From Leptotrichia wadei (GTDB lineage Bacteria > Fusobacteriota > Fusobacteriia > Fusobacteriales > Leptotrichiaceae), in NCBI RefSeq assembly GCF_007990445.1, contig NZ_AP019841.1, positions 186,001 through 250,000 on the forward strand: 64,000 nucleotides of DNA. Direction: 5' to 3'. Of the stretch, positions 38,989-45,492 are shown piece after piece. The number at the start of each line of letters is the position of its first letter. Positions within the stretch are counted from its first letter, which is position 1. The notes beneath the pieces are model-generated. The model ran no database searches. It saw nothing but the letters and a program-made list of their open reading frames with translations, and had not been told where the DNA came from. The position numbers and the translations under genes are program-made.

Positions 38989-41900
38989 TAAAATTATGGC
39001 TGGAAATTTAAGAAAGGCGATATAGTCAGCATATATAGAAATATGTATGCATAGGCAGTTTTAAAACTGTCTAATACTGCTTGAATTGCTGGAAAACCCT
39101 AAAGCCAATTTGACTACAACATAATATCTTTTTTTGAACAAAATTTAGATATAAGTGTGAATGTTGCGAAAGCGGAAAAAATAAATTGGATGGCATAAAG
39201 ATATAAAGTTTATCGTGGTTAAAGCCTAAGTGCTAAAATTAAATAGAATAATGGGCAATCAGCAGCTAAGACTGAAAAGTAAAGTTCAACGACTATCCCT
39301 TTAGGGAGTACACCAAAGCTGGTGGAAGCGGGCAGACCCGAGCAGGTGAGGCTGTGGGATAAGATATAGTCTGTGCTTAATAGAGATATTAAGAAGTTCA
39401 GAAATATTGCAATTTATTAATATAAGAAACTGATTTTAGTAATATGTAGTGAACTCTATTTAAAATTAAACTGCTAAAAATCATATAAATTTAGGGTTTG
39501 AGTAAAATAGTCATAACTTTGAGTTCAGTTTTAAAGCAGTTTTACTATAATTACAGTATTTGAGAGAACTGCATAGGAAGTAGCGAGCCTATGTGAACGA
39601 TAACTTCTAAAAATAAAATAAGTTTTAGAAGTTCAGTTAATTATTGATGCAAGTCATCCGTATGCACAAAATATTAGTAATATTGTCATTTCAATGGTAA
39701 GTTATTTAAATGAGCGGAATATTGCGGAGAAAAAGATAAAATATGTAAGATTTGAAAGAAAAATATTGGATTATGGAACTGAAAATGTATTTCAGTTTAA
39801 AAGTTTGAAGGAGCTAATTGCATTTTTGAATAAATTTGAAAATAAAAATATATTGAGTACATTGGGATCAAATTCCTTAGTAGAGTTAAGAGGTATAGAA
39901 GAAAAGAATAATTTATTTATTAGGATACTGCCTACAACGGTTTCTATACAAAATGCAGAAAAACTTGGATATTTGCCTAAAAATATAATTGCTATGCAAG
40001 GACCTTTTTCTAAAGAAATGAATGTTGCAATATTGGAAAATTACAAAATTGATTAAAACTACAACTGTAAAGCATATAATTGAAACTAAAAATTGCAAAT
40101 TAGTTTGTAAAGTATAGTCAGCATATATAGAAATATGTATGCATAGGCGGTTTTAAAACTGCCTAATACTGCTTGAATTGCTGGAAAACCCTAAAGCTGG
40201 TTTAACGACAACATAATGTCTTGTTTAGGATAAAATAAATGTGAAGATATAAGTGTGATCGTTGCGAAAGCGGAAAAAATAAACCAGATGGCATAAAAAA
40301 TAAAAATGGTTAAAACCTAAGTGCTAAAAGAAAATTTATCTTAAAAACAATGGGCAATCAGCAGCCAAGACCGCAAGGTAAGGTTCAACGACTATCCCTT
40401 TAAGGGAGTACACCAAAGCTGGTGGAAGCGGGCAGGCCCAAACAGGTAAAGCTGTGGGATAAGATATAGTCTGTGCTTAATAGAAATATTAAGAAGTTCA
40501 AAAATATCTTAAAAAATATAAGATGTTAATAGAACTGCATAAGAAGCAGCGAACTTGTGTGAACATAAACTCTTTAAAAAAATAAGAGATTTCAGTATCT
40601 TATTACAAAGGAAAGTGGAGAAACAGGTGGAGAACTTCAAAAAGTTCAAGCATGTCAGGAATGTGGAGTTGGTATTTTAACAATAAAACGTCCAGTATTG
40701 GATTATGGAACAATTTTTTATTAAATAGTGCAAAAATACTTGCGACTTTAGTCGTGAGACATGTACTCGTAGGGTATGAATTGCACGAAAATTTTAGTAA
40801 GCATATAGGGAAACTTGTATGTAGACACGGAGCAAAACCGTGCAACAAAGAAACTGAACTACTGGGAACTCTTAAAGCTAGTATAACCACAACATAATAC
40901 CTAAGTGAGAATACGGTATAGGTGTGAAGGTGGCGAAAGCAGAAAAAATATACTAGATGGTGTAAGGTTAAATCCTAAACATTATGATAATAGACAATCA
41001 GCAGCTAAGCCTGAAAAGGAAAGTTCAACGACTATCCCTCGTGAGGGGAGTACAATACAAGCGATTGGTATTGGAAGTGGTTTCGCCTAAGTCTTTGAAA
41101 TAGGATATGGATAAGATATAGTCTGTGCTTGTTAGAGATAACAAGAAGTTCAAGGCTAATCTCCTTAATTTATTAAGGAGTGTATATGCCATGAGAACTG
41201 CATAAGTAGTAGCGTACTTATGTGAACGACGCTTCCCACTGTTGTGGGGTTTTAAAAACTTTAAAAATATTTAAAAAATATTACTTTTTAATAGATAAAA
41301 TGTAGAATATACGGGATAATATCTCTGATGAAAAGGAGGTGATTATATATGTATTTAACATTAAAACAACAGGTAAAACATCTTAGTAAAAAAGAGTTTA
41401 GGAATTTAAAATATTTGTGCCATATAGCATGAAGCTGTATATAATATTAGACAGTATTATTTTAATAAGAAAAAGTATTTAAGTTATAATGAAAACTATA
41501 AAAAATTAAATTCTAATATGGCTCAACAAATTCTAAAAGAAGCAGATGGAAGTTTCAAATCATTTTTTGGGCTTTTAAAACTTGCTAAGAATGGTCAATA
41601 TAATTTTAAAGATATAAAATTACCTAAATATCTTGCTAAAGATGGATTTACAACTCTTGTTATAGGTTTTGTAAGATTAAAAGATGATATTCTGATAGTT
41701 CCTTATTCAAATTCATTTAAGAAAACTCATCAGGAAGTTAAAATTAAGCTGCCACCAGTATTAAAAGGCAAGAAGATAAAAGAGATTAGAATAATACCAA
41801 AACAACATTCTAGGTACTTTGAAATTCAATATACTTATGAAGTAGAGGAAGTTCAAAGGGAATTAAATAAAGAAAATGCACTAGGAATTGATTTAGGTAT

Positions 41901-42660
41901 AAACAATCTTTGCACTTGTGTTACAAATACTGGAGCATCATTCATAATAGATGGCAGAAAATTAAAATCAATAAATCAATATTATAATAAGATAAATGCA
42001 AAATTACAAAGTATAAAAGATAAGCAAAAGATTAAGCGGACAACATTAAGACAAAAGCGAATAGCTAGAAAGAGAAATAATCGCATAAATGATTATCTTT
42101 CAAAAGCAGCAAGAATAATTATAAATTATTGTCTTAATAATGATATAGGAAAACTAGTTCTAGGATGTAACGAAGATTTTCAAAGAAATTTATAAATAAT
42201 CAAAACTTTGTAAATATACCATATGGAAAATTAAGAGATAAATTAATATATCTATGTAAACTATATGGAATAGAATTTAAACTACAAGAAGAAAGTTATA
42301 CATCAAAAGCAAGTTTCTTTGATGGAGATGAAATTCCAATATATGATAAAGAAAATCAAAAAGAATATAAATTCAGTGGAAAAAGAATAAAAAGAGGACT
42401 ATATCAAACAAGTAAAGGCTATCAATTAAATGCAGATTGTAACGGAGCATTAAACATATTAAGGAAAAGTAAAGTTGTGGATTTAAGCGTCCTATACAAT
42501 AGAGGTGAGCTGAACACGCCTAAAAGAATAAGGGTAGTGTAAAGCTATCAAACTTCTTAGAAAATTTTTGAATATTTTTAAAGATTTTGGAACCCTGCGA
42601 TTTTAGTCGTGGGAGGTTCAGACGATTAAAGAATTAATTGAATATGTAGTGAAATCATAA
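38779..42660 (+). CDS. cobK: Precorrin-6A/cobalt-precorrin-6A reductase gene split into four exons by group I intron elements
   Basis: Exons 38779-38988, 39637-40053, 40596-40721 and 42622-42660 add up to 792 bases and, joined, give a single open frame of 263 codons. The product has every CobK/CbiJ block in order: IIGGTKDSRII, VVSTATEYGG, LIIDASHPYAQNISN (across junction 1), ILSTLGSNSL, RILPTTV, IAMQGPFSKEMN, YKIDYLITKESGETGGELQKVQACQECGVGILTIKRPVLDYG (across junction 2) and IFYTIKELIEYVVKS (across junction 3). The enzyme reduces the corrin ring in cobalamin synthesis using NADPH. No other cob gene is adjacent. If splicing occurs the protein is complete; without it the gene is dead at codon 71. 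YigZ follows 19 bases after the stop. Confidence 0.85.
38989..39636 (+). mobile_element. Group I intron element 1 in cobK (ORF-less IStron derivative)
   Basis: A 648 bp element in sense orientation. The 5' exon ends TTGAT and the element ends AGTTCAG, so the U before and the G at the end fit group I splice sites. Core motifs: Q CAATCAGCAGCTAAG at 39256, R GTTCAACGACTA at 39284-39295 and S AAGATATAGTC at 39361-39371; GACTA in R pairs with TAGTC in S to form P7, and TTGCTG at 39086-39091 pairs with CAGCA of Q to form P4. A CATAGG/CCTATG hairpin (39573-39594) and an 11 bp terminal stem (ACTTCTAAAA with TTTTAGAAGT) follow. No ORF, so splicing would be RNA-driven and mobility would need proteins in trans. 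Confidence 0.85.
39468..39542. repeat. Palindromic element nested in intron element 1
   Basis: AAACTGCT at 39468-39475 and AGCAGTTT at 39535-39542 are perfect inverted ends. The interior (AAATTTAGGGTTTGAGTAAA) is the inverse of the 38327-38387 element. It lies after the S element and before the 3' hairpin, i.e. in a peripheral loop of the ribozyme. Element 2 lacks it, and this explains much of the size difference (648 versus 542 bp). Confidence 0.65.
39637..40053 (+). CDS. cobK: cobK exon 2
   Basis: Begins LIIDASHPYAQNISNIVISMVSYLN; the conserved DASHPYA motif lies in its first codons and is missed if translation is taken from the ATG at 39694. It ends in ENYKID, again at TTGAT, followed by an intron-encoded TAA. 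Confidence 0.85.
40054..40595 (+). mobile_element. Group I intron element 2 in cobK (ORF-less IStron derivative)
   Basis: A 542 bp element closely related to element 1. The 5' flank is TTGAT and the end is TTTCAG. Core motifs: P-side AATTGCTGGAAAA near 40196, Q CAATCAGCAGCCAAG at 40355-40369, R GTTCAACGACTA at 40383-40394, S AAGATATAGTC at 40461-40471, with P7 formed by GACTA/TAGTC. The 5' part (TATAGTCAGCATATATAGAAATATG) is identical to element 1. No ORF is present. Confidence 0.85.
40596..40721 (+). CDS. cobK: cobK exon 3
   Basis: Encodes YLITKESGETGGELQKVQACQECGVGILTIKRPVLDYGTIFY (42 codons) with no start codon of its own. It ends in TTTAT. Too short for ordinary gene callers. The final 13 codons (exon 4, 42622-42660) are TIKELIEYVVKS and TAA. 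Confidence 0.85.
40722..42621 (+). mobile_element. IStron 3 in cobK: group I intron plus decayed tnpB
   Basis: A 1900 bp element in sense orientation. The 5' flank is TTTAT and the end is GGTTCAG. The intron core lies in the first 500 bases: Q CAATCAGCAGCTAAG at 40995, R GTTCAACGACTA at 41023-41034, S AAGATATAGTC at 41113-41123, and a CATAAG/CTTATG hairpin near 41202-41223. A CCCAC-TGTT-GTGGG hairpin (about 41228-41241) separates the core from tnpB. IS605-type hairpins stand near both ends (CTTTAGTCGTGAG at 40747; TTTTAGTCGTGGGAGG near the right end). It is nearly identical to IStron 4 at 45493-47429. No tnpA is present. Confidence 0.88.
41349..42542 (+). pseudogene. tnpB: Decayed tnpB in IStron 3
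   Basis: Compared with the intact copy at 46103-47350, about 17 bases are missing after codon 26, giving a frameshift and a TGA at 41430-41432. A further 24 bases are missing in frame, and about 13 are missing near 42190, giving a second frameshift with a TAA at 42193-42195. The RuvC-I region (ALGIDLGINNLCTCV) and the C-terminal region (LNADCNGALNIL, in another frame) can still be read. The RNA parts of the element remain intact, so it could still splice. Confidence 0.9.
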
Positions 42661-42679
42661 AATGAAAGGAGAATTAGGC

Positions 42680-43270
42680 TTGAAGAGTGTACAAAAGGAA
42701 ACGGTAATTGAATTTGAAGAAAAGAAATCTAAATTTATTGGATACATTAAACCAGTTTCAACAGTGGTTGAAGCAGAAAAATTTATCGATTCAATAAAAA
42801 AAATGCATCCGACAGCAACTCATAATGTCCCGCTTTACAGAGTTATAGAAAGTGGACAGGAGTACTTTAAATACAATGATGATGGCGAACCTGGCAATAC
42901 AGCTGGAAAGCCTATGGCGGAAATACTGAAAATTTTGGATATTTATAATGTTGCATTAGTTGCTACAAGATATTTTGGCGGCATAAAACTTGGAGCTGGT
43001 GGACTTATAAGAAATTATGCTAAAACTGCAAAATTGGCTGTTAATGAAGCCGGAATTGTGGAATATGTAGAAAGATCTATTTTTATTTTGGACTATGATT
43101 ATGAAAATACTTCTGAAATAGAAGCATTTTTAAGTGGAAATAGCCAAAAATTTGGGGTAGAAATATTAGAGAAAAACTATTCAAATAGAGTAACAATGAA
43201 AATATTGGCAAATGATGAAATTGAATCTGAACTAAATAGATTGCAGAAAATTATTGTAATAAAAATGTAG
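42680..43270 (+). CDS. YigZ/IMPACT family protein
   Basis: The N-terminal domain has the family pattern EFEEKKSKFIGYIKPVSTVVEAEKFIDSIKKMHPTATHNVPLYRV and the signature DDGEPGNTAGKPMAEIL..VALVATRYFGGIKLGAGGLIRNYAKTAKLAV. The C-terminal DUF1949 domain is complete. About 196 aa. Function is not firmly known; IMPACT relatives bind translation factors. An ATG at 42662 is in frame, but AAAGGAGA at 42665-42672 suits the TTG at 42680. The short distance to cobK suggests co-transcription. Confidence 0.9.
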   Translation: MKSVQKETVIEFEEKKSKFIGYIKPVSTVVEAEKFIDSIKKMHPTATHNVPLYRVIESGQEYFKYNDDGEPGNTAGKPMAEILKILDIYNVALVATRYFGGIKLGAGGLIRNYAKTAKLAVNEAGIVEYVERSIFILDYDYENTSEIEAFLSGNSQKFGVEILEKNYSNRVTMKILANDEIESELNRLQKIIVIKM

Positions 43271-43339
43271 AAAAATTTGGGTGTATTGTCAAATCATGCA
43301 TAACAAAAAAGTAAAAATAATGTAAAAAATATTTTTTAA

Positions 43340-43491
43340 GAGGCTGTCTCATAATTCAAAAATAATTTTACTAACATAAATATTAATATATTTTAAAAAT
43401 CAATAGATATTATTTTTATTGATTCTATAAATATGGTAAAATATATAAAATTTATGATTTAGGAATTTTATTTATTTTATGAAACAGCCCT
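43340..43491. repeat. 152 bp MITE-like element with IS-type ends
   Basis: GAGGCTGTCTCATAA (43340-43354) is an inverted repeat of TTATGAAACAGCCCT (43477-43491), 12 of 15 matching. Such GGCTGT-CTCA ends are common in several DDE insertion sequences. The interior is AT-only with no ORF. The rest of 43271-43770 shows nothing supported apart from this element and the tRNA promoter. Confidence 0.55.
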
Positions 43492-43771
43492 ATTTTTTTT
43501 CTTATTACTGTGTTGTCAAAATAATATTCATTCTGATGAATAACAGTCCAATATTTTCTTATATCCTCTATTTAATGCATTCTATATCCTTGATACTTTT
43601 TTCTTTATTTTATTCATGCTGTAAAAATTTTCGTATTAAACCATTTATATTCTCATTTGTTAAGAAATTTTGGTATATCATTTACTATGTTTTTTTTTAT
43701 ATATTTTTTTGTTGTGATTGATTATCCAATACGCCTTTAAAAAAAAATCAAAAAAAATTTTAAAAAAGTAG

Positions 43772-43800
43772 TTGACAAATAGATTTAAATATGATATTAT
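43772..43800 (+). promoter_or_regulatory. Promoter of the tRNA cluster
   Basis: TTGACA, 17 bases, TATTAT, preceded by an A-tract. Nearly the same upstream sequence as the rRNA promoter at 32147-32175. Confidence 0.85.
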
Positions 43801-43850
43801 ATTTCTTGTCTGTGAGTGGTAAAAAAATAAACAGATAAAAGAATAATTGT

Positions 43851-43925
43851 GCGGCCTTCGTCTAGTGGTTAGGACTCCAGGTTTTCATCCTGGCAACAGG
43901 GGTTCGATCCCCCTAGGCCGTACCA
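43851..43925 (+). tRNA. tRNA-Glu (TTC)
   Basis: A 75 base cloverleaf with encoded CCA; anticodon loop TTTTCAT, acceptor GCGGCCT with AGGCCGT (one G-U at the end). Confidence 0.95.
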
Positions 43926-43967
43926 AAATTAAAACTGAATATAAAATATTAAATGGTGATTATTTAT

Positions 43968-44043
43968 GGTCGCATAGCTCAGTTGGGAGAGCACCTGCCT
44001 TACAAGCAGGGGGTCATTGGTTCGAGCCCAATTGTGACCACCA
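43968..44043 (+). tRNA. tRNA-Val (TAC)
   Basis: A 76 base cloverleaf with encoded CCA; anticodon loop CTTACAA, acceptor GGTCGCA with TGTGACC. Confidence 0.95.
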
Positions 44044-44047
44044 TTAT

Positions 44048-44124
44048 GGAGGTGTAGCTCAGCTGGTTAGAGTGCTTGCCTGTCACGCAAGATGTCGCGA
44101 GTTCGAGTCTCGTCACTTCCGCCA
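44048..44124 (+). tRNA. tRNA-Asp (GTC)
   Basis: A 77 base cloverleaf with encoded CCA; anticodon loop CTGTCAC, acceptor GGAGGTG with CACTTCC. Confidence 0.95.
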
Positions 44125-44130
44125 TTTAGT

Positions 44131-44206
<76 letters not shown>

Positions 44207-44228
44207 CTATTTAAATTTAGAATGTTGT

Positions 44229-44313
44229 GGAGAGGTTCCCGAGTGGCCAAAGGGATCAGACTGTAAATCTGCCGGCTCAGCCTTCGAAGGTTCGAATCCT
44301 TCTCTCTCCACCA
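44229..44313 (+). tRNA. tRNA-Tyr (GTA)
   Basis: An 85 base class II tRNA with a long variable arm and encoded CCA; anticodon loop CTGTAAA. Last of the five-tRNA cluster. Confidence 0.95.
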
Positions 44314-44381
44314 TTTTTTTTTATAAAGATAAAAATTGTTATAAATATATAAATCATAATTCGTAGGAGGAATTATTAGCT

Positions 44382-44741
44382 ATGGTTAGAAAAATAAAAG
44401 GAGCTGGAAATAAATCAGGTGGAAGCCAACAGGATATAATTAAACAAGCTCAAGTAATGCAACAGGAAATGTTAAAGATCCAAGAGGGATTAAAGGATAA
44501 ATTTGTAGAAAGTTCTGTAGCTGGTGGTGGAATCACTATTAAAGCTAATGGTCAAAAAAAATTAGTTGATTTATCAATTTCTTTGGATGTTTTAAAAGAT
44601 GCAATTGAAGAAAATGATTCAACAATTGTTTCAGATTTAATTATAAATGCAGTGAACGAAATCATGGATAAAGCTGAAGAAATGGCTGAAAAGGAAATGG
44701 AAGTAGTTACTGGTGGAGTAAATATTCCAGGATTATTTTAA
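44382..44741 (+). CDS. YbaB/EbfC family nucleoid-associated protein
   Basis: A 119 aa DNA-binding protein with the family pattern: DIIKQAQVMQQEMLKIQEGLKDKFVESSVAGGGITIKANGQKKLVDLSISLDVLKD and NEIMDKAEEMAEKEMEVVTGGVNIPGLF. It has a helix-strand-helix dimer core and a basic N terminus. It has a strong RBS (TAGGAGG) 11 bases before the ATG. Usually next to recR or dnaX, here it follows the tRNA cluster with no terminator between, so it could be transcribed from the tRNA promoter. Confidence 0.92.
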   Translation: MVRKIKGAGNKSGGSQQDIIKQAQVMQQEMLKIQEGLKDKFVESSVAGGGITIKANGQKKLVDLSISLDVLKDAIEENDSTIVSDLIINAVNEIMDKAEEMAEKEMEVVTGGVNIPGLF

Positions 44742-44771
44742 GAAATAAAATTTTAAATAAATATTTTTATT

Positions 44772-44800
44772 AAAACCAGAGTAGTGTCTGGTTTTTTATT
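44772..44800 (+). terminator. Intrinsic terminator after ybaB
   Basis: AAACCAGA-GTAGTG-TCTGGTTT then a T run. Confidence 0.88.
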
Positions 44801-44830
44801 TTTTCATAATTAATTTTAAAAAAGTATTTG

Positions 44831-44932
44831 ATACTAAGCCCCATTTAAAAATAGAAGTTATATTCTAACAAGAGATACTGAATCTTTAAAAAAAGTTTAT
44901 AATCAGTTCGGTGTTTAAATGGGAAATAGTAT
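44831..44932. repeat. 102 bp MITE-like element
   Basis: ATACTAAGCCCCATTTAAA (44831-44849) and TTTAAATGGGAAATAGTAT (44914-44932) are inverted repeats matching at 16 of 19 positions, of the same family as 2620-3033. It is the smallest copy in the window and ends about 15 bases before the RBS of the MFS gene. Confidence 0.65.
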
Positions 44933-44962
44933 GAGATGTAAAAAAGAAAGGAGATGGAACAA

Positions 44963-45492
44963 ATGAAAAAAAATATAAATAGAATGATAATAATGATGTT
45001 TTTATGTATGGTTGTATATAATTTAGGACATCCAGGAACACCTGACCTGATTCAGATGAGAGGCTGGAAAAAGAGTATTTCCGGAGAGTTTTTAGCATTT
45101 ATGAGTACAGCAATGTTTATTTCTTCGCCTTATCTGGGAGCATTGGCAGATAGATTTGGAATGAAGAGGATTTTTGTGCTTATGCCGTTTTTTTATGGGA
45201 TTGCCCAGCTTGTTTTTGGATTTGTTACAAGTCTTCCTATTATATTTTTAGCTCGAATAGTTGCAGGATTTGTTTCGGGAGGAACTTTTGCAGTAGCTTT
45301 TGGATATGTCAGTCAGTTATCTGAAAAGGAGGAGAAGGCAAAAAATATAGCTAAAATCAGTTCAGCAATTGTAATTGGAGGGGCGATTGGGAAAAAAATC
45401 GGAGGAATTGTGGCAACTGCTGATCCTAGGTATTCTTTTGGGCTGCAGTTTATTTGTGGGGGCATTTTATCGCTTTTTATTTTGGTATTTAT
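44963..45492 (+). CDS. MFS transporter exon 1
   Basis: N-terminal half, ending in SLFILVF plus the first two bases of a codon (AT). The intron starts TAAATAG and gives a stop at 45497-45499. Confidence 0.85.

Noticed and set aside
39694-40056. A separate 120-codon gene starting at ATG 39694
   Set aside because: The conserved DASHPYA motif lies upstream of this ATG in the same frame; it is exon 2 of cobK.
38989-42621. Group II introns or retron-like elements as explanation for the cobK inserts
   Set aside because: No reverse transcriptase, no domain V or GUGYG start; the Q/R/S motifs and the U..G borders are those of group I introns.
38779-42660. cobK as a simple pseudogene broken by frameshifts
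   Set aside because: All exons are free of stops and join in frame at precise element borders. Loss of function by lack of splicing remains possible and is listed under findings.
43479-43721. 80-codon ORF rich in Phe/Tyr/Ile/Cys
   Set aside because: It starts inside the right end of a MITE-like element, has no RBS, and its composition is that of random AT-rich DNA.
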